Assembly (NCBI GenBank): GCA_964509425.1
Contig: CAZDWZ010000011.1
Span: forward strand, 85,258-149,257
Direction: 5' to 3'
Origin: CAZDWZ01 sp964509425
GTDB taxonomy: Bacteria > Bdellovibrionota_C > UBA2361 > SZUA-149 > CAZDWZ01
Length of the DNA: 64,000 nucleotides
Shown here: piece by piece, positions 45,048 through 55,900 of the stretch
Layout of the letters: every line of letters begins with the position of its first letter
Position numbering within the stretch: position 1 is the stretch's first letter
Position numbers and translations under genes: made by a program
Notes under the pieces: generated by a model
Told to the model about the DNA's origin: nothing
Database searches by the model: none
Seen by the model: the letters and a program-made list of their open reading frames with translations, nothing else

Positions 45048-46238
45048 ATGACGTTTACTTCTTCAATCCTACGAAGCGAAGAAAGCTCCGCAGAAAAAAA
45101 CGAGATTCTTCATGTCGGGAAACCGAACACCGGGGATGTCGAGGACTTCATCAGTCGAGTTCGAGAAATATTCGACCGCAAATCTTTTACGAATAACGGT
45201 CCTGTCGTTCGAGAATTTGAGTCTGCGCTTTGTGCCTTCCTCGGCGTCGCTCATTGTATTCCCATTTGTAATGCGACCATTGGTCTCTCCCTCCTTGCCC
45301 GCGAGGTAAACGGTGCTCGAAGTGAAGCTGCTGGAGAAGTCATTGTTCCCGCGTTTACGTTCGCAGCTACTCCACACTCTCTGCGTTGGCAGAATCTTAA
45401 TCCGGTCTTTTGCGACATCGACCCGTCCACCCATAACCTCGATCCACGCGAGGTCGAAGCACTCATCAGCCCGAACACACGCGGGATTCTCGGCGTCCAC
45501 GTGTGGGGACGTCAGTGCGCTGTAGAAGAGCTTGAAGCAATTTCACGGGAGCATCATCTGCCGCTCTTCTTTGATGCGGCTCACGCGTTCGCGTGCTCGC
45601 ATCGGGGGAGGATGATCGGCAACTTTGGAGACGCTGAAGTTTTCAGCTTTCACGCGACAAAGTTCTTCAACACATTCGAGGGTGGTGCAATTGCGACGAA
45701 CGACGACGAGCTCGCGACCCGTCTCCGGCTGGCAATCAATTTCGGATTTGCGGGCCTCGATTCTGTCGAAACACTCGGAATAAACGGAAAGATGAACGAG
45801 ATTTCAGCGGCAATGGGACTTTGCTCCCTCGACAAGCTTTCCACATTTGTGGAGGTCAATCGCTCGAATTACCTGGAATATCACCGTGCTTTTGCGGAGT
45901 TCGCCGGCATTACGCTCGAAACATATCCTTCGCTCGAAATGATGAATTATCAGTATGTCGTCGCGAAAGTTGATCCGGAAGCGGCCGGCTTCAACCGTGA
46001 CGAACTTGTTTCGTTTCTTCATTCCCGAAATATACTCGCTCGACGCTATTTCTATCCTCCGTGTCACCTAATCGAGCCGTATCGTTCGGAACGGACTGGC
46101 AGCGTCTCTCTGCCGGCGTCCGAAAATCTCTCGGAAAGTGTACTGTGCTTCCCCAATGGAACGAGTATCGGGGCGCCCGAGATTAATCGGATTGCAGAGA
46201 GTATCGGTGAGTTCCAACAGAAGCGGATGTCCCGATGA
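45048..46238 (+). CDS. DegT/DnrJ/EryC1-type sugar aminotransferase
   Basis: 396 residues. PLP-dependent family: SFTNNGPVVREFESALCAFLG, CNATIGLSLLAR, EVIVPAFTFAATPHSLRW, FCDIDPSTHNLDP, HVWGRQCAVEEL, FFDAAHAFACSH, and the PLP lysine at Lys205 in FSFHATKFFNTFEGG. It would transaminate a nucleotide keto-sugar, as in amino-sugar synthesis for surface glycans. First gene of a five-gene coupled operon; the next ATG overlaps its stop by four bases, and its product is an acyltransferase of the kind that acylates such amino sugars. Confidence 0.9.
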   Translation: MTFTSSILRSEESSAEKNEILHVGKPNTGDVEDFISRVREIFDRKSFTNNGPVVREFESALCAFLGVAHCIPICNATIGLSLLAREVNGARSEAAGEVIVPAFTFAATPHSLRWQNLNPVFCDIDPSTHNLDPREVEALISPNTRGILGVHVWGRQCAVEELEAISREHHLPLFFDAAHAFACSHRGRMIGNFGDAEVFSFHATKFFNTFEGGAIATNDDELATRLRLAINFGFAGLDSVETLGINGKMNEISAAMGLCSLDKLSTFVEVNRSNYLEYHRAFAEFAGITLETYPSLEMMNYQYVVAKVDPEAAGFNRDELVSFLHSRNILARRYFYPPCHLIEPYRSERTGSVSLPASENLSESVLCFPNGTSIGAPEINRIAESIGEFQQKRMSR

Positions 46239-46900
46239 ACACTTGTATTATTCTCGGAGCCGGAGGACATGCTCGTGAGACATTCTTCAGTATAATTGGC
46301 GCGAGCGCTCGCGGATTCCACAACTTTATCTTCGTTGATGATGTGAACCATTGCGACTCAATCGAACTTGACGGCAAGCGCTGGCCAATCGTCCGCGACT
46401 GGAAGTTTGATCGGTTTGCGGAAAACGGAAGCCTACCAGGCTTCGTCGTGGGTGTCGGGAGTCCAGCTCTCAAAGCGACCCTTGTCGCAAAAGCACTCGA
46501 GGCGGGACTGCGGCCCGTGCCAACGGTGGTTCATGAGCGGGCGATCGTGCAGGATTCGCGATGCGAAATCGGGATGGGAGGAGTATTTGCTGCTGGATCC
46601 GTCGTCACCACCGGTGTTCGCATGGATGATTACGTGACATTGAACGCGCTTACGGTCGTCAGTCATGACGCAGAGCTTGGAAAATATGTCACTTGCTGTC
46701 CTGGAGTTCTCATCGCTGGAAATGTGCGGATCGAAGAAGGAGTCTTCCTCGGGATCGGCAGCACCATCCGGGAGCGGATCCGGATTGCGCCGTTTGTCAT
46801 CGTCGGTGCTCAAGCGTGCGTTGTAAAAGACATTACCGAAGCGCGCTCCACCGTGGCCGGTGTGCCAGCGAGACCTGCGGGGCCTCCGAGGCAAATTTGA
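46235..46900 (+). CDS. NeuD/PglD-type sugar O/N-acyltransferase
   Basis: 221 residues. N-terminal PglD-type Rossmann part (TCIILGAGGHARETFFSIIG) with VVGVGSPALKATLVAKA. The C-terminal half is a left-handed beta-helix with hexapeptide repeats (GVFAAGSVVTTGVRMDDYVTL, GVFLGIGSTIRERIRIAPFV, VGAQACVVKDI). His673-equivalent not assigned, but the VVSHDAELGKYVTC turn holds the usual catalytic His. Acylates an amino or hydroxy sugar made by the preceding aminotransferase. Start overlaps the upstream stop (ATGA). Confidence 0.85.
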   Translation: MNTCIILGAGGHARETFFSIIGASARGFHNFIFVDDVNHCDSIELDGKRWPIVRDWKFDRFAENGSLPGFVVGVGSPALKATLVAKALEAGLRPVPTVVHERAIVQDSRCEIGMGGVFAAGSVVTTGVRMDDYVTLNALTVVSHDAELGKYVTCCPGVLIAGNVRIEEGVFLGIGSTIRERIRIAPFVIVGAQACVVKDITEARSTVAGVPARPAGPPRQI

Positions 46901-47701
46901 ATGGAACCGGGACTGGAATCCAAGATCCTTCATCTGATCGCCGTAGAAGAGGGGCTCTACGAGAAGCGTGTCGAGTTTCAAGAAGCTCGAGCGACAAGTT
47001 CGTTTCATGCCGTTTTTGATAAAGTCGAACCCCTTGTCAGCATAAACGTCTCGACGTTTAATCGCGTGGAGTTGCTTATCGAGAGGTGCTTGGCTTCACT
47101 TCTCCGGCAGACTTATTCGAATATTCAGATCGTTATCATCGGCGATGGCTGCACAGACGGCACCGAGGATGCCGTCGCCTCGGTCCGCGATCCTCGAATT
47201 TTCTTTCAGAATTTAGAGCGAAACGGTCCTTATCCTCCTCCTGGAGTCAATCGATGGCGAGTCGCGGGGACTCATGCGATGAACCGCGCGCTCGAAGTTT
47301 GCCGGGGAGATTTCGTCACCCATCTCGATGACGATGACGAATTCTCCGCGGACCGCATTGAGCGACTTGTGCATCAAGCACTTCGTGTAAGGGCAGAGTT
47401 CGTATGGCATGCCTTCCTCGCACAGAACCCCGACGGACTTTGGCGTGGCGTCGGAACTCCCGAGCTTCAGCACGGCCAAGTCACAACAGGGAGCATCTTT
47501 TATCACCGATACTTCGCCCGAATTCCTTGGGATGTCCGGGCGTATCGATCAGGCGAGCCGGGTGATTGGAACCGCATCAGAAAGATTGCATTTTTGCGGC
47601 CGACTTTGTCGTATGTCGATGAGTGTCTTATGCTTCATTACCGAGAAGGGAACCAAATTTCGCCCGCGGTCGATCCGAATATTTCGTTTCTTGAGGAATA
47701 G
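46901..47701 (+). CDS. GT2-family glycosyltransferase
   Basis: 266 residues. ATG directly follows the previous TGA. After ~45 helical residues comes the GT-A fold: VSINVSTFNRVELLIERCLASLLRQTYSNIQIVIIGDGCTDGT, FVTHLDDDDEFS (DxD), and EFVWHAFLAQNPDG. No membrane segment; cytoplasmic sugar transfer to a lipid-linked glycan is likely. Start is fixed by the coupling to the upstream gene. Confidence 0.85.
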   Translation: MEPGLESKILHLIAVEEGLYEKRVEFQEARATSSFHAVFDKVEPLVSINVSTFNRVELLIERCLASLLRQTYSNIQIVIIGDGCTDGTEDAVASVRDPRIFFQNLERNGPYPPPGVNRWRVAGTHAMNRALEVCRGDFVTHLDDDDEFSADRIERLVHQALRVRAEFVWHAFLAQNPDGLWRGVGTPELQHGQVTTGSIFYHRYFARIPWDVRAYRSGEPGDWNRIRKIAFLRPTLSYVDECLMLHYREGNQISPAVDPNISFLEE

Positions 47702-47714
47702 AGGTCTCCCAAAA

Positions 47715-49013
47715 ATGATAAGCGTTTTGTTATCGACAGTGAATGAAGAAAGACCGCTGCAAATCTTGTCTACGGTTGATTCCCTGCTGCGACAGAGCTT
47801 CGAAAACTTTGAGCTCGTGGTCGCCGACGACGCAAGCGCCGGCGAGACCAAAGCGTATCTTGAGGAACTTCCCAGTCAAGACTCCCGGGTTCGCGTTTGT
47901 AGGACTGAGCTTCCGGTTCTCTCGGATCCGATCGCTCTGGCCGGAGCCTTGCAACGCGCAAATCCGGAACGACCGTTTCTCACATTTCTTTCTCCAGACT
48001 GTCTCCTCCTGCCAAATGCGCTAAAATCGCTCATTGAACATCTCGAGTCGAAGCCCACTGCCGACTTTTCGTTCGGATCGCTTCTCACTGTGGGGACCAA
48101 AGACGAAGCCTCGCGATCCAGAGCGGACACAGCTGAAATGCCGCTCCTCCATCAGACGAGATGCGTCGGAGTGCTCCTGCGGAAAGTTTTTCTTGGAAGG
48201 ACCGGATGGCTTGATGGTGCTGCCTTTTTCCGGAGGGCCGCAGACGCCGATTTTTTGGGACGAATGACGGCCGTCGGCAGGTCGATTCGCGTCCACCGGG
48301 ACACCGCACAATTTTTTAAGCCGTTCTCGGCACCTCAAGAGATTCCAGAAATGAAGGAGATTTTTCAAATCTTAGAGAAGTATCGAACGTATCGCGACAG
48401 CGTTCGCTGGTTGCTCACACCGGAGAGTGTGCTCAACCAATCCCCCGATCGGATTCCGGCTGGTGATTGGCTTCCCACCGAGCTCACGACATTGTTTTCG
48501 GCTCTTGTGGAATATTTCCTCGAACGCGGAGAGCTCAAAAAGGTAATTGAATGGACTGAGCGCCTCGAACAAAAGATCGACCGCTTTCCAAGCACTCGAA
48601 TCGCTGAACCGCATCTCCGAGCCGGGCTGGTGCTTGGGCTTGCGAAGAATCAGCGTTCAGAAGCACGGCTCCGGGTGTCCAACCAGAAGCTGAGTGCGCT
48701 GACACGAGAGCTCGAAGTTGAGAGGAGCCGGAGCGTTTGCTCTCCGGAGGAATTTCAGCTCCTTCAAGCCACGCTCTCTGCGTCGGAAGAACTGCTGGGA
48801 CGAAAGACCGCGGAGGCGGACGCGCTCGCTAAAGAGGTTCACATGCATCGCGTGGAGCTTGCGGCCCTCCGACATCGAGTTGTGGATCAAATCAATGTGC
48901 TTCTCAAACGACCACCGCTTCTCCATCGGGCGCTCAAATTTGCCGCTCACCGGACGCGCCGGATCGCCGGCGGTATCAGAAGTTCAATCAGATCAAACGC
49001 GGAGACTTCCTAA
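47715..49013 (+). CDS. GT2-family glycosyltransferase with coiled-coil C-terminus
   Basis: 432 residues. ATG at 47715 with GAGG upstream; 13 bases after the previous stop. N-terminal GT-A domain (SVLLSTVNEERPLQILSTVDSLLRQSFENFELVVADDASAGET, FLSPDCLLLP). The DxD is replaced by SPD, so metal use is uncertain. From about residue 310 the protein is helical with a coiled-coil-like stretch (SNQKLSALTRELEVERS, ETLLGRKTAEADALAKEVHMHRVELA-like). A basic tail (AHRTRRIAGG) follows. The last base of its stop codon is the first base of the next ATG. Confidence 0.75.
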   Translation: MISVLLSTVNEERPLQILSTVDSLLRQSFENFELVVADDASAGETKAYLEELPSQDSRVRVCRTELPVLSDPIALAGALQRANPERPFLTFLSPDCLLLPNALKSLIEHLESKPTADFSFGSLLTVGTKDEASRSRADTAEMPLLHQTRCVGVLLRKVFLGRTGWLDGAAFFRRAADADFLGRMTAVGRSIRVHRDTAQFFKPFSAPQEIPEMKEIFQILEKYRTYRDSVRWLLTPESVLNQSPDRIPAGDWLPTELTTLFSALVEYFLERGELKKVIEWTERLEQKIDRFPSTRIAEPHLRAGLVLGLAKNQRSEARLRVSNQKLSALTRELEVERSRSVCSPEEFQLLQATLSASEELLGRKTAEADALAKEVHMHRVELAALRHRVVDQINVLLKRPPLLHRALKFAAHRTRRIAGGIRSSIRSNAETS

Positions 49014-51742
49014 TGTCGATGTTCGGGAGAGATAGTTCCCTCCTCGACGTGTGTCTTGCGTTCGACCGGGAAATTGAGACCGATCTCGCGGGGGCTACTC
49101 CACTTCCGAAAATGTTTCTCATGGCTTTTCTCGCCGAATTAGAGAACCTCAAGTTTTTCGTTGAATTGGGAGTTTACCGAGGAAGGAGTTTCTTTCCGAC
49201 GGCCAGCGTGATTTCGAGAAACGGTGGGCGATCCTGCGGGATCGACCCCTACTGTGCAGCGGCAGCAATGGAGCACGATCTCGATGAACCATTGCGTTCC
49301 TCTGTGAATGAGTTTCTGAAAGCCCGAGATTTCGAGCAAATCTTTCGTGAGATATGCCGTTTGCGGGAGCGCTCAGGGTTCTCGGAGAGCGTGGCGTTTC
49401 TTCGAAACACCGCCGAGGACGCGAATGCCATTCTCCTCGGGCGAGGGATCGAAATCGATCTGCTTCATATCGACGGGAATCACGACACGAAATATGTCGC
49501 CCGGGACTATGACTCCTATGGCCCGCTCGTAAAAGAGGGCGGGTTCATTATTTTCGACGATATAGACTGGAAAAGTGTTCGAGGAACGTGGGAGCGGGCG
49601 AAAGAAGAACTCGTTCCGGTGTTTGAAACGGAAACCTTCGGGATTCTCCAAAAGTCCACTCGGCTCGAGCGTCATCTTATCATTGCGGAGAAATTACAGA
49701 AAAAACTCAAATTTGTTTTTGAGAAGCTCTCATCCGTCCCAAAACTTCAGCCCGACATTACCGTTGGGATCATCACGTACAATCATGTTCATTTTATCGA
49801 CGAATGCCTTCGCTCGATCATCAACCAGCGGGGAGAGTTCAACCTGCGGATTGTTGTTTGCGATGACTGCTCAAACGACGGCACGAGTGAACGCATTGAA
49901 GCTCTTCTCGACTCGCTCTCACCGCAGGAGCGAGCCATGATCGAGCATGTCCGGCATTCCCGGAACGCGGGAATGGTGAGCACGCTCGCCGACCTCATTT
50001 CGCGGATGAAAGGAAGTGATTATTTTGCGTTGATCGATGGTGACGATTACTATGCATCGCCTGAACGACTTTCTCGACACCTTCTGTTTCACACGCGGAA
50101 CCCCGAGACGGTGCTGACCTTTAACAATTTGACGCTCTACCATCAGGAGCAGAAACAGCTCGAAAAATGGGAATCGGATTCCTGGCGCATGACATATCGC
50201 ACGGAGGACTTGATCGACGAGAACCACATCGGAAACATCGGTGCAGGATTTTACGACGGAGCGGTTCTGGAGCGCCTCGGACCCGAGCTCTTTCAAAGCT
50301 TTACCGGGGATTGGTTCCTTAACATCTGTGTCTCTCAATTTGGGAAAGTCGCGCGTTTGCCCGAGGCGCTCTCCGTTTATCGTAAACACGACGAAGGGCT
50401 TTGGAACTCGATGAGTACGATCGACTCGTTTCGGATCGTTTCGTCCTGCATAGGCCATTATAACTCCATTCTCGACTTTGCGTACGACAAGGAGTTCACC
50501 GACAGCTCGAACAAGCGAAACGTCCTCGTGGATGGAACTGCCGTCATGTCAGCCAAACTTCTGATTCTCGACGATGTATTTCCTCATCCCCTTTCCGGAT
50601 TTCGATACGAGGAATACACGTCGCTTCTTCATGAATTTTCGAGCGCGCGCGTGTTCTCGAGCGGAAGCTCTGTCAGCGTTCTGGGGAAGGAAGCGTTGGA
50701 GGACCTGCTCGTCGGGTACAAACGGAAGTTTCCTCAGCTCGGCCACCAAGTGCAGCGCACTCCGGAAAAGGATTCAATCTCGGTGTCATTGTTGTATGGC
50801 ATGTTTCTCTCGAACACCGTGCATAGTCTACTTCCAAGAGCGCAGGCCACCGATACTCCGTTCGCGTTTACCCTGTATCCCGGCGGCGGCTTCGGTCTCG
50901 GCTATGAGTGGAGCGACGGTGCGCTTCGCCGAATTTTCGACTCGCCGTGGTTCCGAAAAGTTATCGTTACGCAAAAGATTACCGAAGAGTATCTCGTGTC
51001 TGAGGGCTTCTGCGATCCCGACGACATCGATTTTGTGTTCGGAGTGGTCGTGCCGCTCGACAAACTTCATCTGAGGCTCGAATCAAAACAACGTTTTGGT
51101 TTTGAGAAGAAGACGCTTGATATTTGCTTTGTTGCCCATCGCTACACGCCGACGGGCGAAGATAAAGGTTACGGAACGTTTCTCGAAACTGCGCGCATAC
51201 TTTCGAGAGCGGGAAGGGATGTGCGTTTTCATGTCGTCGGACCGTTCGACGAAACTGTTCTTGATGTTTCGGGGATTAGGAATCTGCATTTCTATGGAAG
51301 CCAACCGCAAGATTGGTTCGACGAATTCTACCGCGACAAAGACATTATCATTTCACCGAACAAACCATTTCTCATTTACAAAGGAAACTTCGACGGGTTC
51401 CCGACGGGGTGTGCGACCGATGCCGCACTCAGGGGAGTAGCGATGTTCTGTTCCGATCCGCTTGATCTCAATCGCGGCGTTTTTAAGGACGGAATAGAAA
51501 TCGTCATCATCGAGGCGGAAGCGGAGGCTATCGCCGCTCAGGTTGAGTACTATCTCCGGAAGCCCGAAGCCTTGAAGACGGTTGGTGAAGCCGGCTGCCG
51601 GAGATGCCGGGAAGTGTACAGTTACGAGCGGCAAATCGCCCCTCGCGTTTCGATCTTGAGAAATATCATCAATGGCATCGGGGATTTGGATTGTGTCACT
51701 CCGAAAACTAGCGATAGAGACTGTTCGCGTTATAGAGTCTGA
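49013..51742 (+). CDS. Trimodular methyltransferase-GT2-GT4 glycan enzyme
   Basis: 909 residues. Domain 1 (~1-235): SAM-methyltransferase type 24, with FFVELGVYRGRSF, SCGIDPYC, DLLHIDGNHDTKYVARDYDSYGPL and FIIFDDIDW. Domain 2 (~249-500): GT-A, TVGIITYNHVHFIDECLRSI, VCDDCSNDGTSE, FALIDGDDYY (DxD). Domain 3 (~503-880): GT-B fold, KKTLDICFVAHRYTPTGEDKGYGTFLETA, VRFHVVGPFD, IIISPNKPFL. It can thus methylate and add two sugars, typical of enzymes for surface polysaccharide or O-antigen capping. Fused modules of this order are unusual. ATG shares its first base with the upstream TAA. Confidence 0.8.
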   Translation: MSMFGRDSSLLDVCLAFDREIETDLAGATPLPKMFLMAFLAELENLKFFVELGVYRGRSFFPTASVISRNGGRSCGIDPYCAAAAMEHDLDEPLRSSVNEFLKARDFEQIFREICRLRERSGFSESVAFLRNTAEDANAILLGRGIEIDLLHIDGNHDTKYVARDYDSYGPLVKEGGFIIFDDIDWKSVRGTWERAKEELVPVFETETFGILQKSTRLERHLIIAEKLQKKLKFVFEKLSSVPKLQPDITVGIITYNHVHFIDECLRSIINQRGEFNLRIVVCDDCSNDGTSERIEALLDSLSPQERAMIEHVRHSRNAGMVSTLADLISRMKGSDYFALIDGDDYYASPERLSRHLLFHTRNPETVLTFNNLTLYHQEQKQLEKWESDSWRMTYRTEDLIDENHIGNIGAGFYDGAVLERLGPELFQSFTGDWFLNICVSQFGKVARLPEALSVYRKHDEGLWNSMSTIDSFRIVSSCIGHYNSILDFAYDKEFTDSSNKRNVLVDGTAVMSAKLLILDDVFPHPLSGFRYEEYTSLLHEFSSARVFSSGSSVSVLGKEALEDLLVGYKRKFPQLGHQVQRTPEKDSISVSLLYGMFLSNTVHSLLPRAQATDTPFAFTLYPGGGFGLGYEWSDGALRRIFDSPWFRKVIVTQKITEEYLVSEGFCDPDDIDFVFGVVVPLDKLHLRLESKQRFGFEKKTLDICFVAHRYTPTGEDKGYGTFLETARILSRAGRDVRFHVVGPFDETVLDVSGIRNLHFYGSQPQDWFDEFYRDKDIIISPNKPFLIYKGNFDGFPTGCATDAALRGVAMFCSDPLDLNRGVFKDGIEIVIIEAEAEAIAAQVEYYLRKPEALKTVGEAGCRRCREVYSYERQIAPRVSILRNIINGIGDLDCVTPKTSDRDCSRYRV

Positions 51743-51768
51743 ATTCGAAGCAAAATCCCATAGGGTCT

Positions 51769-52884
51769 ATGAAAACTTTCTCCCGCCTGAGTGTTTCCTT
51801 CGTTCTTGTCGCCTTTCTGTTCTCCCGGTCGAACCTCGTGTCGGCGGATCAGCTTGAACCGCCGAAGCCTAATCCTGCAGCGCTTGGGAAGGTCGGAGTA
51901 ATTTTGACGCTCACCGGAAGCTTCGCCGCAATCGGAGCGGATGGTTCGCAGGGAATCGAAGCGGCGATTGATGAAGCCGGTTCGGCCGCGTCGCTTCTCA
52001 CGACTGTTTTTGCGGACTCGAAGGGCGATGCGACGACGGGAGTCAGCGAGTTTCGGCGTTTGGTGGACGTAGAGAAAGTCGCGGCGGTATATGCATTCCG
52101 AGGGCCGGTTGGAACGAGTATTAATCCGATCTCAAAGGCTTCTAAGATTCCACTTCTTGGCGGCGTCGGAAATAAAGAGTTTGCCGAATCGAATGAATTT
52201 GCTTTTCAACTTTGGCCGCGCTCCGACATAGAAGGAAAATTCATAGCGGACTCGGTTCATTCTCGCGGCTTCAAACAGGTTGCAACGCTAACCGCTCAAG
52301 ACGATTGGACGATGTCGGTGACCGCCGGGTTTCGAGAGGCGTTCAAAACGAAGGGCGGCCAAATCGCGATCGAAAAGGAAGTTATTCCGGTGGATCAGGA
52401 TTTCCGGGTTTTGCTCCAACAAATCCGTGCGAAGAAGGTCGATGCGATTTTCATCAACATTGCGATCTCGCAGATTGGACCGTTTCTCAAACAGAAACGG
52501 GAGTTGAAAATTGATACGCCGACATTCTCGAATTTTTGGGTTGGGAAGAAGGAGGTAATTGAAACAGCAGGTGTCGAGGGCGTCGAAGGCATCATGTTTA
52601 ATGAGATGTCCACCAACCTCCCAAAGCTAAATGCCTATCTGAAGCAGAAACACGGCACCTCGGCGTCCGGGGCGACACTCTCCGCCTATCTCGGGATGAA
52701 GCTGCTTTTTCAATCACTCGATCCGAACGACCCCGCGCTCACTCCCGCAATTATGCAAGCGGGCCTTCTCAAGCAAACGGAAATTAAAACGCCGGACGGG
52801 AATTTCACGATTGAAAAGCGTTGTGTGAATTTCCCCTTGACGATGAAAGTCATCCGGAATGGGAAGGCCGAGATTCTGAACTAA
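51769..52884 (+). CDS. ABC-type branched-chain amino-acid-like binding protein (4)
   Basis: 371 residues. ATG at 51769, 26 bases after the glycan operon's last stop; SD weak (AGGG). Signal peptide ~26 residues (SVSFVLVAFLFSRSNLVSA). Mature start LGKVGVILTLTGSFAAIGADGSQGIEAAIDEA, FADSKGDATTGVSEFRRLV and AVYAFRGPVGTSINPISKASKIPLLGG follow Peripla_BP_6. It is more compact than its relatives and probably co-transcribed with the glycan genes, so it may sense a solute tied to surface assembly rather than feed a transporter. Confidence 0.8.
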   Translation: MKTFSRLSVSFVLVAFLFSRSNLVSADQLEPPKPNPAALGKVGVILTLTGSFAAIGADGSQGIEAAIDEAGSAASLLTTVFADSKGDATTGVSEFRRLVDVEKVAAVYAFRGPVGTSINPISKASKIPLLGGVGNKEFAESNEFAFQLWPRSDIEGKFIADSVHSRGFKQVATLTAQDDWTMSVTAGFREAFKTKGGQIAIEKEVIPVDQDFRVLLQQIRAKKVDAIFINIAISQIGPFLKQKRELKIDTPTFSNFWVGKKEVIETAGVEGVEGIMFNEMSTNLPKLNAYLKQKHGTSASGATLSAYLGMKLLFQSLDPNDPALTPAIMQAGLLKQTEIKTPDGNFTIEKRCVNFPLTMKVIRNGKAEILN

Positions 52885-52949
52885 TACTGACACAGTGTGA
52901 AGAAGGCCTCGAGCGTCTTTTCATGTTCGCCGCGTGCGGCGGGACTGGC

Positions 52950-55900
52950 TTAGTTCACTTGCGTCGGGATGACGTAGTCGAGCCGCAATCTGCCGAGGAC
53001 GAATACGCTTCTGAAGCGGAGGACTTCTGCCAGATACTCTTCATTGAAGTCACTGTTGCAGGTGAGTGTTCCATAGCGATCGCCAGGGAAGTTGATCAGC
53101 GGATTGTTGGTCAGTTCCACATCCTGCGCACCGCGCGGATTGAGGCCGATTGCTCCTTCAGCTGATTCATTCAGATACGTGAGCGTCTCAAAGTTCACCG
53201 TCGCGGAGGTGGTCGTGGTGCTGATGACGCGAAGCACGTTTTCCATGTCGAGGAAGGTGTTCGCGGTTCCCGCTTGATTCCTCCTTCCTTTGGCGCGTGC
53301 GATTGCCGCATAGGCAGTTTGAACTGCGATACGGTCGCAATCATGGACATACACCATGCTGGTCGCAACGATGGCGCCTGGAGTGCTGGAGTTGATTTTC
53401 ACCGAGCCGATAGACCCGAGGTTAAGTACCGAGCTCGCGTTGTAGTGGAGCTGCGACTTCGGCGGAATCGTGTTTTGTGCAAATCCTTTGGGCACTCCGT
53501 CCTCGTCATTAAAGAACAGCGTCGCTACCACCGGGAAGTTCTTGGAGTTTGCAACTTCTACCCAGTTCAGCGTCGATCCGCATTCATAAGTCTCGTTGTT
53601 GACCGATGCATACAATTCGTCTTCGCCCTCTCTGCCCGGAGCGGTGACCGCGTAGTTATACGTATATGGATCAACTCCTGCCGGCGAGTTTGAGCTGTAC
53701 CGCGTGACCGACATCAAGTATGGGCGGGTCGGGTCATCTGGAATCACTTCGACCAAGTAGACCGACTGGATCACCTGATTATTGGAGTTCAGAATGTGGT
53801 GACCGGCAGGGAAATCTTCCTCACGCAAGCCGCCGATGGTCACGCGCCGCGTATCCACGAGCACTCCGACCTGGTTGAAGAGATTTACGGTGAAGCCCAT
53901 AGCTTCGGAGTTCGTGCCATTACCGATAAAGATGAGCTCGAGCCAGTTCGGTACCAAGTATCCAAGGTTCTGCGGATCGTAAGTATTCGCGAGCGCATAC
54001 GTCGTGCCGATGCTCGGAGGACGCAGCTCTCGGGTGAACGCGAAGGAGAACGAGAGCCCTTGCACACCCGGCAGGCCGGCCGGATCGGGACGATAGTTCG
54101 TCAGACGGCCAATGAGGGTGACCTGCGGATTCGACTCATCCCAGACGATTCGCACGAGTCCGTAGCTGTCCGGGATTCCATTGCCGTCGATATCCGGGAA
54201 TGGGCAGGACTGCGGGTTGCTGACCGTGCAAGCGTGGAGGACGAGCGCGTTGATGTCGACATCGGCCTCGCTGTTCGAAGGCACGAAGACCTGAGCGCTA
54301 ATCATTTCCTGGCCGAAGAGGTTGAAGACCGTGACGGTCGCATTCAGACCTTGCGGACCTTGAGCGACGAGCTCGAGGAAGTTCCACTGCTTGATATACG
54401 TATTCCACTTCACGTAAGCCGGGCTAAACGGCAAGATGCTGTTCTGAATCGTCAGCTCATTCGAGGAGCTATCGGTTGCCGCGTTCCCGAATGGATCAAT
54501 TGCGGTCACCGTGACGTTGTAAGTCCCGGGGCTGAGCTGCGGAACAATCGTGCCTTCAGGCAATACCCAAGTGCCGTTTCCGAGGTTAGTCGCCGTATAC
54601 GTATTCCCGTTTATGGTAACCGTGATAGTCGCCGCCGGATCGCTCACGGTTCCAGTGAGCTGCGGACTGCGGTTTGCCGTCGAAATCGGGTTAATCGTTA
54701 CGCTCGGAGCTTCCGTATCGATACGGAGCTCGTTATTCGTATTATCAACTCCGACGTTTCCAGCCGGGTCCGTTGCGCGCGCGATGACGTTGTAGACGCC
54801 GGCCGCGAGCGGAGGCGCGATCGTGTTGTTCGGCAGAGTCCAAGTGCCGTTTCCGTTGTTCACGCCGATATACTGAATTCCGTTTACGGTGATAGCGATA
54901 GCGGCTGCCGGATCATTTACGTTACCGTTCAGCGGCGGAGTCGTGTCGTTCGTCGTCAGGTTGTTGACCGTGATAATTGGTGCGACGAGGTCGATGACGA
55001 GCTCATTCGCGGTGTTATCCACGCCCTGGTTTCCGGCGTAATCAGTCGCGTTCGCGGTCACGTTGTAGACGCCATGGGTCAGCGGCGGAGCGATGACGTT
55101 GTTCGGGAGCGTCCAGGTTCCGTTACCGTTATTTATACCAGCGTAGTTATTTCCGTTTACGTTCACCGAGATAGACGCGGTTGGGTCGTTCACCGTTCCA
55201 GAGAGCGCAGGCGTCGAATCATTCGTGAGCAGCGTGTTGACAGCTATAGCCGGTGCGATGTCGTCGAAGACCGTGATGGCCGGAGCCGCCGCGGTGTTGT
55301 CGTTTCCGGCGGCATCTTCAGCGACACCTGCCGCCACATCGATGGTGATGTCGCCGCTGCCGTCAGGAGTGATAGCGGCCGTATACGTGTCCGCGTCGAC
55401 TTCGATGAAGTTTCCAGCGGTTCCGTTAGCCACCGTAATATCGCCGACCGTAAATCCGGTCACTGCTTCGCTAAACTGGAAGGTGACGGTGTAAGCGACC
55501 ACGTTATTCTTGAATGGCGGTGCGCCCTGGATGACTACGGTCGGAGCCGTCGTATCGATGACGAGCTCGTTCGCCGTGGCATCAACACCAACGTTTCCAG
55601 CAGCATCTGTCGCCGATGCTACGACTTGATACGTGCCTGCCGTCAGTGCAGGGGCGATCGTGTTATCCGCGAGAGTCCAGGTCCCGTTACCGTTGTTCGT
55701 TGCCGGATACATCGTGCCATTTACGAGGACCGAGATCGTAGCAAGGTTATCGTTCACCGTTCCCGTCAGCTGCGGAGTCGTGTCGTTCGTGGTGATGGTG
55801 TTTACCGTAATGACCGGCGCCGTTGCGTCGTAAGTGGTCACCGCCGGAATTGCTGGCGTGTTTCCGTTTCCGGCTGAATCCTGCGCAACACCTGCATTCA

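Noticed and set aside
53796..55877. A 693-codon plus-strand frame opposite the giant Ig-like gene
   Set aside because: It is an antisense frame kept open by the repetitive composition; the protein is Arg/Asp/Val-rich nonsense, with no start signal, and the minus strand is clearly coding.
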